In this document: positions 1-7,949 of the stretch, piece after piece
Layout: the number at the start of each line of letters is the position of its first letter
How positions within the stretch are numbered: the stretch's first letter is position 1
From: Carbonactinospora thermoautotrophica
GTDB taxonomy: Bacteria > Actinomycetota > Actinomycetes > Streptomycetales > Carbonactinosporaceae
DNA length: 64,000 nt
Assembly: GCF_001543895.1 (NCBI RefSeq)
Contig: NZ_JYIJ01000014.1
Coordinates: forward strand, 276,223-340,222
Reading direction: 5' to 3'
Notes under the pieces: generated by a model
Told to the model about the DNA's origin: nothing
Databases searched by the model: none
Seen by the model: the letters and a program-made list of their open reading frames with translations, nothing else
Position numbers and translations under genes: made by a program

Positions 1-100
1 ATCACCTGACCCATACCCCGACCAACGGCCGACACCGCCCCGAGTTACGAGACAACCTTTAGTCGTGCCGACACATTCCCACAGCTTCTGGATCAGCCGG

Positions 101-1639
101 TCAGGAGGCGCGGGCCTGCGCGGCGAGCAGGGCGCGGGCCATGGGGAGGGCGGCCTCGCGGTGGGCGGGGACCAGGCCGAGGCGGGTGCGGCGGTCGAGC
201 AGGTCGTCCTCGGTCAGCGCGCCCTCGTGGCGGATCGCCCAGAGCAGCTCGGCGCCGGTCACCGGGACGCCCGGCGCGACGGGTGCGAGCAGGTCAGGGT
301 CGTCGCCGGCCTCGGCCGCGACCATCGGGGCTTCCAGGCCATAGCGGCGGACCAGCCGGCGCGGCGCGGGCAGCGCGGCGAGCTGGGCGGGCGGCGCGGC
401 GCCGACCAGCGGCAGGCGGGTGGTCCGGCAGGGGCCGGCGGCCAGGCCGCGCTCCCGGATGGCGGTGTCGACCGCGTCTTCGGCCATGCGGCGGTACGTG
501 GTGAGCTTGCCGCCCACGACCGTGACGACGCCGTCGGGGGAGGTGAGCACGGCGTGGCGGCGGGACAGGTCGGCGGTCCGGCCGCCGCCGGGGAGCAGCG
601 GGCGCAGGCCGGCGAACGCGCCGAGCACGTCGGCGCGGCTCAGCCCGGTGTCGAGCACCAGGTTGAGCACGTCGAGCAGGAACCCGATCTCGGCCTCGGT
701 GGGCCGCGGCACGTCCGGCACCGGGCCGTCGACCGGCTCGTCGGTGAGGCCCGCGTACACCAGCCCGTCCGGTTGGGGCAGCGCGAACACGAAACGGTCA
801 TGCTCCCCGGGGACGGGCGCGGTGAGCGCGGCGGCGGGCCCGCCCAGCGCGGTCGCCGGCAGCACCACGTGGGTGCCCTGGGACGGGCGCAGCGTCACCC
901 CGGGCACGAGTTGCCCGGCCCACACGCCGGTGGCGTTGATCACGGCCCGCGCGCGGATGGTGAACCGCTCGCCGGTGAGCGTGTCGGTGACGAGCGCGCC
1001 GTCCCCGGCCAGCTCCTCGGCCCGGCAGCGGGGGAGGATCCGGGCGCCGTGCGCGGCGGCGGTGCGGGCGAGGGCGATCACGAGGCGGGCGTCGTCTTCG
1101 AGCTGCCCGTCCCAGTGCAGCAGCCCGCCCCGCAGCCCGCCGGCCCGCACGCCTGGTACCAGGTGCCGGGTCTCGGCCGGGGTGAGCCGGCGCGGGCTGG
1201 GGAGGGTTTGGCGGGGGGTGCCGGCGGTGAGCCGCAGCAGGTCGCCGGCGCGCGAGCCGGCGGCGGCGAGGGCCGCCTGCCGGGGCGGTACCGCGGGGGT
1301 CAGCGGCAGCACGAACGGCAGCGGGCGGGTCAGGTGGGGCGCGGTGCGGGTCAGGAGGATGCCGCGTTCCCGGGCGCTCTCGTACGCGATGCCCACCTCG
1401 CCCCGGGCCAGGTAGCGCAGGCCGCCGTGGACCAGCTTGGAGCTCCACCGCGAGGTGCCGAAAGCGAGGTCGTGGGCGTCCAGCGCGGCGACCGAGAGTC
1501 CTCGGCTGGCCGCGTCCAGCGCCACCCCGGCGCCGGTCACCCCGAGGCCCACGACGAGCACGTCCACGACCTCGCCGGCGGCGAGCGCGGCCAGTTCGCG
1601 GGCCCGGCGGGCGGCGTTGAGCGAGGCGTCCCCGGTCAT
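101..1639 (-). CDS. glpD: Aerobic glycerol-3-phosphate dehydrogenase
   Basis: FAD-dependent enzyme that oxidises sn-glycerol 3-phosphate to dihydroxyacetone phosphate and passes electrons to quinone at the membrane. The 512-residue protein has an N-terminal dinucleotide-binding glycine motif GLGVTGAG (about residues 31-38), the GlpD signature WSSKLVHGGLRYL soon after, and the C-terminal alpha-helical domain. The length is normal for the family. The ATG at 1639 overlaps the stop of the TetR gene (ATGA), so the two are co-transcribed. The neighbouring flavoprotein and lipid kinase suggest a glycerolipid or ether-lipid context (inference). Confidence 0.93.
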   Translation of the reverse strand: MTGDASLNAARRARELAALAAGEVVDVLVVGLGVTGAGVALDAASRGLSVAALDAHDLAFGTSRWSSKLVHGGLRYLARGEVGIAYESARERGILLTRTAPHLTRPLPFVLPLTPAVPPRQAALAAAGSRAGDLLRLTAGTPRQTLPSPRRLTPAETRHLVPGVRAGGLRGGLLHWDGQLEDDARLVIALARTAAAHGARILPRCRAEELAGDGALVTDTLTGERFTIRARAVINATGVWAGQLVPGVTLRPSQGTHVVLPATALGGPAAALTAPVPGEHDRFVFALPQPDGLVYAGLTDEPVDGPVPDVPRPTEAEIGFLLDVLNLVLDTGLSRADVLGAFAGLRPLLPGGGRTADLSRRHAVLTSPDGVVTVVGGKLTTYRRMAEDAVDTAIRERGLAAGPCRTTRLPLVGAAPPAQLAALPAPRRLVRRYGLEAPMVAAEAGDDPDLLAPVAPGVPVTGAELLWAIRHEGALTEDDLLDRRTRLGLVPAHREAALPMARALLAAQARAS

Positions 1640-2214
1640 GGCGCCAGGTACCGGTCGAGGAGGGCGCGCAGTTCCGTGTCGAGCGCGTCCTCGGTGCAGG
1701 CGTCGGTCACGGTCCGGCCGGACAGGACGAACGACTGGGCGGTGAGCAGCACCGCGCGCGCCTGCAGGCCGGGGTCGCCGGCGCGGACCGAGCCGTCCGC
1801 GTGTCCGTCCCGCAGTGCCTTCTCGATCATGGCGAGCAGGGCTTCCTGGCTGGTGCCGCGGCGGTCGAGGACGTAGGGGAGCAGCAGTTCGGGGTCGACG
1901 TCGACGATCTTGCGGAACAGCGGGTGGTCGCGCAGTGCGCGGGTGCCCGCGGTGAGCCACCCGACGACCCGTTGCCGGGCGGTGCCGGCGTCCACCCGCG
2001 TGGCCTCGGCGATCGCCAGCCACTCCCGTGTCATCAGGTCGGCGACGAGGCTGCGGACGTCCGGCCAGCGCCGGTACAGCGACATCCGTGACACCCCGGC
2101 GCGGCGGGCCACGTCGGTGAGGGTGGTGCGGCGCACGCCGACGGCGAGCACGCAGGCGCGGGCCGCGTCCAGCACCTGGTCTTCGTCCAGCCTCTTGTTA
2201 CGAACAGCCGTCAT
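1636..2214 (-). CDS. TetR-family transcriptional regulator
   Basis: Dimeric repressor of 192 residues. An N-terminal helix-turn-helix occupies about residues 25-55 (TTLTDVARRAGVSRMSLYRRW) and is followed by a divergent ligand-binding domain. It lies upstream of glpD with a 4-bp overlap and is divergent from the FAD oxidase. A perfect palindrome lies 13 bp upstream of its start, so autoregulation and control of both directions are likely (inference). The ligand is unknown; a glycerol or lipid metabolite would fit the context. Confidence 0.9.
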   Translation of the reverse strand: MTAVRNKRLDEDQVLDAARACVLAVGVRRTTLTDVARRAGVSRMSLYRRWPDVRSLVADLMTREWLAIAEATRVDAGTARQRVVGWLTAGTRALRDHPLFRKIVDVDPELLLPYVLDRRGTSQEALLAMIEKALRDGHADGSVRAGDPGLQARAVLLTAQSFVLSGRTVTDACTEDALDTELRALLDRYLAP

Positions 2215-2226
2215 CCGTCACAGTGT

Positions 2227-2241
2227 AACTCGTGACGAGTT
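2227..2241. promoter_or_regulatory. Palindromic operator between TetR-glpD and the flavoprotein operon
   Basis: Perfect 15-bp inverted repeat with arms AACTCGT and ACGAGTT around a central G, in the short gap between the divergent genes. On the minus strand TACACT (2227-2222) is a plausible -10 element for the TetR gene, so a bound repressor would cover the promoter. Its size and position suit a TetR-family operator. Binding is inferred. Confidence 0.5.
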
Positions 2242-2261
2242 CGACGACCCCCGTCCCCGAG

Positions 2262-3833
2262 ATGCGGTGGGCCGGCTGGGGTGACCCGGCCCACGCGGTC
2301 GAACTGCCCGACGCGGTGACCGCCCTGCTCGAACAGGCCCTCGGCGTACGGCGCCCGCAGCGCGCCCCGGCTCGGCCCGGCGACATCGAGCTCCCCCCGC
2401 CCGCCCTGTCGCCGCGGATCCTGGACGCGCTCACCGCCGCCGTGGGCGCCGACCACGTCCACACCGACCGGGACGCGCGCCTGCGGCACACCCGTGGCCG
2501 GTCCACCCCCGACCTGCTCAAGCTGCGTGCCGACGACGCGACCGACGCGCCCGACGCCGTGGTGCTCCCCGGCGGCCACGAGGAGGTCCTGGCGGTGCTG
2601 CGCGCCTGCACCGAGCACCGGGTCGCGGTCGTGCCGTTCGGCGGCGGCACCTCCGTGGTCGGCGGCCTGGCCCCCCGCCGTACCGGCTTCGCCGGCGTGG
2701 TCGCGCTCGACCTGCGCCGGCTCGACCGGCTGGTGGCCGTCGATCCTGAGTCGCGCACCGCGACCCTGGAACCCGGCCTGCGCGCCCCGCGGGCGGAGGA
2801 GCTGCTGGGCGCGCACGGCCTCACCCTCGGCCATTACCCGCAGTCGTACGAGTACGCCAGCATCGGCGGTTTCGCGGCCACCCGGTCCAGCGGCCAGGCG
2901 TCCGCCGGCTACGGCCGGTTCGACAGCCTCGTGGTGGGCCTGCGCGTCGCCACCCCGCGCGGCACCCTGGATCTGGGCCGGGCTCCCGCTTCCGCCGCCG
3001 GTCCGGACCTGCGCCAGCTCTTCCTCGGCTCCGAAGGCGCGTTGGGCGTGATCACCGCCGTGACCGTGCGGGTCCGGCCCGCGCCGACGCGGCGCGAGTA
3101 CGAGGGGTGGCGGTTCGCCTCCTTCGCCGAGGGCCTGGCCGCGCTGCGCCGGCTCGCCCAGGACGGCCCGCTGCCGACCGTGCTGCGGCTGTCCGATGAG
3201 GCCGAGACCGCCGCCGGCCTGGCCCGCCCCACCGAGCTGGGCGAGCTCGGCCAGGCCGACGGCTGCCTGATGATCACCGGGTACGAGGGCCCGGTCACGG
3301 CCCGGCGCGCCGAGGCCGCGGCCGTGCTCCGCGACCTGGGCGGGGAACCGCTCGGCACCGAACCCGGCGAGGACTGGGCGCGCGGCCGGTTCCACGCCCC
3401 CTACCTGCGCGACGCGCTGCTGGATGCCGGCGCCCTGGTGGAGACCCTGGAGACCGCCACGTACTGGTCGGCGCTGCCGAAGCTGTACGAGGCGGTGCGC
3501 GGCACCCTGACCCGCACGCTTACCGAGCAGGGCACGCCCCCGCTGGTGCTCTGCCACGTGTCGCACGTGTATCCGGCGGGCGCGTCGTTGTACTTCACGG
3601 TCGTCGCCGCGCAGGCCGCCGACCCGGTCGAGCAGTGGTGGCGCGCCAAGGCCGCGGCCAGCGACGCGATCGTGGCGGCGGGCGGCACGATCACCCACCA
3701 CCACGCCGTCGGCACCGACCACCGCGCCTGGCTGGCCGCCGAGATCGGCGACCTCGGCGTGGAGGTGCTGCGCGCGGTCAAGGCCAGCCTCGACCCCGCC
3801 GGGGTGCTCAACCCCGGCGTGCTCATCCCCTGA
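2262..3833 (+). CDS. FAD-binding oxidase, alkyl-dihydroxyacetonephosphate synthase-like
   Basis: Flavoprotein of the FAD-linked oxidase (PCMH fold) family, resembling mycobacterial AgpS proteins that replace an acyl with an alkyl group on DHAP. The FAD domain carries the PFGGGTSVVGG phosphate-binding loop near residue 125. The C-terminal cap has the HHH motif (TITHHHAVGTDHRAW) typical of alkyl-DHAP synthases. A GTG at 2232 would add ten residues but lies inside the palindromic operator. The ATG at 2262 gives MRWAGWGDPAH, which matches the usual N-terminus of this family, so it was chosen (523 aa). The lipid kinase starts 1 bp after its stop. The actual substrate is inferred. Confidence 0.85.
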   Translation: MRWAGWGDPAHAVELPDAVTALLEQALGVRRPQRAPARPGDIELPPPALSPRILDALTAAVGADHVHTDRDARLRHTRGRSTPDLLKLRADDATDAPDAVVLPGGHEEVLAVLRACTEHRVAVVPFGGGTSVVGGLAPRRTGFAGVVALDLRRLDRLVAVDPESRTATLEPGLRAPRAEELLGAHGLTLGHYPQSYEYASIGGFAATRSSGQASAGYGRFDSLVVGLRVATPRGTLDLGRAPASAAGPDLRQLFLGSEGALGVITAVTVRVRPAPTRREYEGWRFASFAEGLAALRRLAQDGPLPTVLRLSDEAETAAGLARPTELGELGQADGCLMITGYEGPVTARRAEAAAVLRDLGGEPLGTEPGEDWARGRFHAPYLRDALLDAGALVETLETATYWSALPKLYEAVRGTLTRTLTEQGTPPLVLCHVSHVYPAGASLYFTVVAAQAADPVEQWWRAKAAASDAIVAAGGTITHHHAVGTDHRAWLAAEIGDLGVEVLRAVKASLDPAGVLNPGVLIP

Positions 3834-3834
3834 C

Positions 3835-4764
3835 ATGCGCGCCTACACGGCGGTGGTGAACCCCGCAGCCGGCGGCGGGCGGGCCGCCGCCGCACTGGTG
3901 CCCGTGGCGTGGCGGCTCCGCGCGGCCGGCTCGCCGGTCACGGTCGCCTACAGCCGGAGCCTGGACGACGCGTGCCAGCTCGCCCGGGAGGCCGCCGGCC
4001 ACGGTGAGGTGGTCGTCGCGGTCGGCGGGGACGGGATGGTGGGCGCGGTCGCCGGGGCGGTCGTGGACGCGGGGGGCGTGCTCGGCATCGTCCCGGCCGG
4101 CCGCGGCAACGACTTCGCCCGCCAGGTCGGGCTGCCTCACGACCCGGACGCGCTCGCACGGGTGTTGCTGGAGGGCGAGCCGCGCCTGGTGGACGTGGCC
4201 GAGGCCGACGGGCGGGTGGTGGTCGGCAGCGTGTACGCGGGCGTGGACTCCGCGGCGAGCCGGATCGTCAACCGGGCCCGCCTGGTGCCCCGGCGGATCG
4301 TGTACCCCTACGCGGCCGTGCGCGCGCTCGCCACCTTCCGCCCGGCCACCTACCGGATCAGCGTGGATGGGGAGGAGCTGACCGAGCGCGCCTACACCGT
4401 GGTGGCCGCCAACTCCGGGTACTACGGCGCAGGCATGCACATCGCACCCGACGCCCGCGTCGATGACGGGGTGCTCGACGTGGTCGTGATCCGCGCGGTG
4501 TCCCGGCTGCGCCTGGCGGCGGCGTTGCGCGAGCTGTACCCGGGCACGCACACGCGCCGGCCGGAGGTGCTGGTGCTGCGCGGGCGTGAGGTGCGCGTGG
4601 CGGCCGAGCGGCCGATCCCGGTGTACGGCGACGGTGACCCGATCGGGGTGCTGCCGGTGACCGTGCGGGTGCGGCCCGGGGCGCTGCGCCTGCTCTCGCC
4701 ACCCGATCCCACCCCGGCGGGGCACGGCCCGGGACTCCCGAGGTTACGGCGAGCCGCGAAGTGA
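3835..4764 (+). CDS. Diacylglycerol/sphingosine kinase-family lipid kinase
   Basis: Soluble DagK/YegS-type kinase that phosphorylates a lipid hydroxyl with ATP. The 309 residues include the catalytic nucleotide-binding motif GGDGMVGAV (about residues 63-71) and the AGRGNDFAR motif near residue 89, both diagnostic. The ATG directly follows the TGA of the flavoprotein, so this is a two-gene operon. A role recycling diacylglycerol or making ether or phosphatidic lipids fits the neighbours (inference). Confidence 0.9.
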   Translation: MRAYTAVVNPAAGGGRAAAALVPVAWRLRAAGSPVTVAYSRSLDDACQLAREAAGHGEVVVAVGGDGMVGAVAGAVVDAGGVLGIVPAGRGNDFARQVGLPHDPDALARVLLEGEPRLVDVAEADGRVVVGSVYAGVDSAASRIVNRARLVPRRIVYPYAAVRALATFRPATYRISVDGEELTERAYTVVAANSGYYGAGMHIAPDARVDDGVLDVVVIRAVSRLRLAAALRELYPGTHTRRPEVLVLRGREVRVAAERPIPVYGDGDPIGVLPVTVRVRPGALRLLSPPDPTPAGHGPGLPRLRRAAK

Positions 4765-4781
4765 CTCTCAACCGAAGGCGC

Positions 4782-4806
4782 GAGGGGCCGCTCCAGGCGG
4801 CCCCTC
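4782..4806. terminator. Bidirectional hairpin terminator
   Basis: Perfect 10-bp stem, GAGGGGCCGC and GCGGCCCCTC, with a 5-nt loop. It lies between the convergent lipid kinase and DUF2690 genes and is followed by a CTTTT stretch, so it could terminate both transcripts. Confidence 0.65.
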
Positions 4807-4845
4807 ACCGCTGACCTTTTGGCGGGTCAGCCGATGTGGCGGGTG

Positions 4846-5316
4846 TCAGTACCAGCCGGTGCAGGCGGAGGAGTTGATCCAGCTGTACTCCCAGCCGCAG
4901 GCGCGGGCGGTGTAGCCGGCGTCGTTGACCATCGGGGTGTAGGCGTCGTGGCCGCTGGTGATCGCGGTGCGCGGGAAGGACGCCCCGTCTGAGCGCTGGA
5001 TCTGGACCTCGTCCTCGACGGCTCCGTTGCTGATCCGCCCCCACGCGGCCTGGCAGGTCGGGCTGTAACGCAGCTCGATCTTCAGGTCGTCGGCGTAGGC
5101 GGTCTTGACGGTGCGCGCGTCCCTGGCGCAGCCGGTCAGGTTGGGGTCCTTGCCGTGGCAACTGGCAGCGTGGCAGGTGGCGGTGGTGCCCGCCTGGGCT
5201 GCCGGGCTCACCAGGACACTGCCGGTGAGCGGCAGGGTGAGCGCGGCCAGGATCGCGACGGTTCCGGTCCACAAGGTCCGGCGGCTACGCCGCGTGCCGG
5301 TGTTGGGTGTGGGCAT
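4846..5316 (-). CDS. Secreted DUF2690 protein
   Basis: Small exported protein of 156 residues. It has an Arg-rich N-terminus, a hydrophobic segment near residues 20-45 and an AQA-type signal-peptidase site. The mature part is a DUF2690 domain with paired cysteines (ATCHAASCHGKDP, CARDART, CGWEY). The ATG at 5316 is preceded by GGAGGTGAG at good spacing; a GTG 9 bp upstream overlaps that ribosome binding site and is unlikely. The same domain forms the C-terminus of the XRE protein encoded divergently 485 bp away. Function unknown. Confidence 0.8.
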   Translation of the reverse strand: MPTPNTGTRRSRRTLWTGTVAILAALTLPLTGSVLVSPAAQAGTTATCHAASCHGKDPNLTGCARDARTVKTAYADDLKIELRYSPTCQAAWGRISNGAVEDEVQIQRSDGASFPRTAITSGHDAYTPMVNDAGYTARACGWEYSWINSSACTGWY

Positions 5317-5800
5317 GTTTCTCACCTCCGGTGGATGGGGGAGGGGAGGCCGGAGGCTCCCCCGTGATCGGTGTGGGGTGCTGGCGCAACGTCGTGGCCA
5401 GGCGCTGTGGGTGTGACGGCTGTGGCCCTTGCGGCCGGGGCCGAGGGCCTCGGTGGCGGGGCCACGCCGGTGACGATCCCGGTGGTGGGAACACCGCCGG
5501 CCACTACCGGCACGAGCCCACGCTTGGGTACTCGCACGAAATCCTCCTGCGGTTCATCTTGGGAAATCCCGAAGAATTCCGAAAGGAATTCGTGTTATCT
5601 CGCGTCGTGGTGAGCCGGCGGCAGCCACGGATTTCGTCGAAGTCCGCGCTTTTCGCGCTCGGCGTGACCACAGGTTCGCCGGGCAGTGCGCCCGTCCGCT
5701 ACTCGTTCCTCCCGACTTTGCCTCATCCCGGGAGAGGAACAGGCCCGTGACCTGTAACAATGCGTTCCGAACAGATCATGTGCGGGATAGGAGAACCGGG
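5317..5800. other. Intergenic region between the two DUF2690 genes
   Basis: No convincing gene in either direction; open frames here lack coding character and ribosome binding sites. Both flanking genes read outward, so promoters for both must lie here. The stretch 5530-5600 is AT-richer than its surroundings. No clear operator palindrome was recognised. Confidence 0.4.
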
Positions 5801-6757
5801 ATGAGCACCACCGGGCAACGCGGGCCCGATCCGGAAAGCCACATCGGGAGGTTCGCCGCCTATCTGCGTGAGCGGTTCCAGCGGTCCGGAATGACCCTGG
5901 CGCAGTTGGAGAAGCTGACCGGGATCAGCGACTCCTCGCTGTCAAGGTATTTCACCGGGCAGGCTTTACCCCAGGACGAGAAAACCGCGTCAAGGCTCGG
6001 CCGGGTGCTTCGGGCTGACCGATTCGTGGTGTGCGACCTGTACCGGGCGGCCCGGGCGGAGGATCAGGCCCGCAAGCGGGCCGCCCGCCAGCAAGCCAGG
6101 GGCCGCCCGGTACAGCCCGCGCCCACCGGACCACCGCCACCGGCCGGGTCCTCCCCCGAACCGGGGCCCCAGGGCCTGCCCGACGACACCCCGCTGCCGC
6201 AGCCGCCTCCCCCGACCGAACCCCAACCCGGCGCGCTGGACCAACGCGACCGGCGCCGGTGGCTCACACCGGTACTCGTCGGCAGCCCGGCGGTGATCAT
6301 CACAGGCGTCGTCACCCTGGCCCTCGCCAACCTGCCGACAGAACCCGCCCCTGCCGGCCCCCGGACGTCGGGGACCCCCACCGCTGTCGAGCCCTTGTGC
6401 CGGGGCCGTGACTGCCGCGGTAAGGACGCCGAGGCGACACGCTGCGCCGCCAGCGCGCAGACCGTCCAGGACACCTGGCTTCGTGGCCTGCACGTCGAAC
6501 TGCGCTACAGCCGCCCTTGCGCCGCCGTCTGGGCGAGGATCACCGGGGCGCTGGTCGGCGACATCGCCGAGGTCGTCAACCGTCACGGCGTCTCCCAGCG
6601 AGCCCCGGTGCGCTGGGGCAAGGACGTCTACTCGCCGATGGTCGAAACCGACGACCCGCGCACTGCCTGGGCCTGCGGGATCACCCCGACGGAGGAGACG
6701 TGTACCCCGAGGCCCGCCGCGGGTCAGGGCGGTCGCGGATCCGGCGGCGGTGCGTGA
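5801..6757 (+). CDS. XRE-family HTH protein with transmembrane segment and DUF2690 domain
   Basis: 318-residue protein in three parts: a Cro/CI-type helix-turn-helix in about residues 10-60 (MTLAQLEKLTGISDSSLSRYFTG), a Pro-rich linker and one membrane segment near residues 154-178, and a C-terminal DUF2690 domain with cysteines from about residue 199. This places a DNA-binding head in the cytoplasm and DUF2690 outside. ATG 5801 follows AGGAG; an in-frame upstream start at 5747 has no ribosome binding site. The pairing with a secreted DUF2690 protein suggests a linked sensing system (inference). Confidence 0.82.
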   Translation: MSTTGQRGPDPESHIGRFAAYLRERFQRSGMTLAQLEKLTGISDSSLSRYFTGQALPQDEKTASRLGRVLRADRFVVCDLYRAARAEDQARKRAARQQARGRPVQPAPTGPPPPAGSSPEPGPQGLPDDTPLPQPPPPTEPQPGALDQRDRRRWLTPVLVGSPAVIITGVVTLALANLPTEPAPAGPRTSGTPTAVEPLCRGRDCRGKDAEATRCAASAQTVQDTWLRGLHVELRYSRPCAAVWARITGALVGDIAEVVNRHGVSQRAPVRWGKDVYSPMVETDDPRTAWACGITPTEETCTPRPAAGQGGRGSGGGA

Positions 6758-6945
6758 CGGCGGCACGGCCACGGCGAGCCTGGTCCGTGTAGACGATGCG
6801 GGTGTGGACGATTCGGGGCCTTGCACGGGGCGGGCAGGCTGTCGGCGCGTACGGCATGCAAGCCCAGGCCGGCGAGGTCGGTGAGCACGTCGGCGGGGTG
6901 AACGGCGGGGGCGGCCCAGGTCAGCGGGCTGGCGGCCAGGGTGTG

Positions 6946-7332
6946 TCAGACGCCGGCGGGTAGCTGCTGGGCCAGGACGAAGCCGCCCATGACGATGCCG
7001 AGCCAGCCGAAGCCCTTGCACAGCAGCTGTTCGGGGATGCGCCCGGCCAGCCGCCCGCCGGCGAGGCTGCCGGTGATCGCGGCGGCGGTGACGGCCATGC
7101 CGGCCGTACCGAAGATCAGCCCGGTGCGCCAGCGCACTCGCCCGGTCCGGGCGTGGATGATCGCCCCGGCGGCGCTGGTGACCCCGATGGCGAACAGCGA
7201 CGTGGCGATGGCCTGCTTGGCGTCGAGCCCGGCCAGGTGGACCAGGATCGGCACGGTCAGGATCGACCCGCCGCCGAGCACACCGAGCGCCAGCCCGATG
7301 AACACGGCGGCGGCGAGGGTGAGCGCGAGCAT
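6946..7332 (-). pseudogene. TauE/SafE-family sulfite/sulfur exporter, internally deleted
   Basis: The family normally has about 250 residues in two homologous membrane repeats. Here only 128 residues remain. The first repeat begins normally (LGVLGGGSILTVPILVHLAGLD), but at GRIPEQLL the protein jumps to a segment that looks like the end of the second repeat (KGFGWLGIVMGGFVLAQQLP). This is the expected result of recombination between the two repeats. ATG 7332 lies directly after the rhodanese gene and within the same minus-strand operon. Transport activity is doubtful. Confidence 0.7.
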
Positions 7333-7335
7333 GTC

Positions 7336-7918
7336 GCCCACCTGCGGCCATCGGTGAGGGCGGCCACGACGCTGCCGAGGTCGGCGCGGGGGCCGCGGTT
7401 GTAGGGCAGCTTGGCCAGCAGCATCCCCATCGCGCAGGTGTTGGTGAGTGCGGCGAAAGTCAGCCCGGCGCCGACGAACCCGGTGATCCACTTCGCCGCC
7501 GGGAACACCACGCTGGCCAGGACCGCGGCCAGCACGGTCGAGCCGGCCACCAGCCGGACCTGGCGTTCCAGGGTCCAGCGGGGGCGGCCGCGCCGAACCG
7601 GGGCGCCGGCGGCCTGCCAGGCGCTGATCCCTCCGTCGAGCACCCGCAGGTTGGGCAGGCCGGTGGCGGCCAGGGCCTTTGGGCCTGCCCGGCGCGCTGC
7701 CCGGAGACGAGTACCACCTGCTCGTCGAGGTGGGACCGCAGCTCGGCGCAGTGCTCGCGCAGCAGGTCCAGCGGCACGTGGTAGGAGCCGGGGATGTGGG
7801 CGCTGTCGAACTCCCCCGGGGCGCGCACGTCGATCAGCCGCAGGGTGTTGCCGAACTCGGCCAGCTGCCGCAACGCCGCCGCGTCGATCCTGGCTGGGGT
7901 GTTGGTGGAGGTACTCAC
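7336..7918 (-). pseudogene. Rhodanese-DUF2892 membrane protein, frameshifted and lacking the catalytic Cys
   Basis: The N-terminal part (from 7918) is a rhodanese domain (DVRAPGEFDSAHIPGSYHVPLD). The active-site loop reads VVLVSGQRAGQAQ, so the CxSG catalytic cysteine is missing, as if 6 bp were lost. Near 7680 the frame shifts by one base in an A-run; the next frame continues with KALAATGLPNLRVLDGGISAW and then the two membrane segments of a DUF2892 domain. Both lesions point to loss of function. The A-run shift alone could be a sequencing error, but the missing Cys could not. Confidence 0.72.
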
Positions 7919-7949
7919 ATGTTCGCGTTCTCCTTACTTCTCTTCTCTT

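Noticed and set aside
65..1876. Long plus-strand open frame antisense to glpD
   Set aside because: Glycine/arginine-rich low-complexity translation typical of the antisense of a GC-rich gene; glpD on the minus strand has full family motifs.
2211..3836. 541-codon minus-strand frame opposite the flavoprotein
   Set aside because: No domain likeness; shadow of the alkyl-DHAP-synthase-like gene.
5307..5750. 147-codon plus-strand frame in the gap between the DUF2690 genes
   Set aside because: No ribosome binding site, no domain pattern and changing composition; treated as non-coding.
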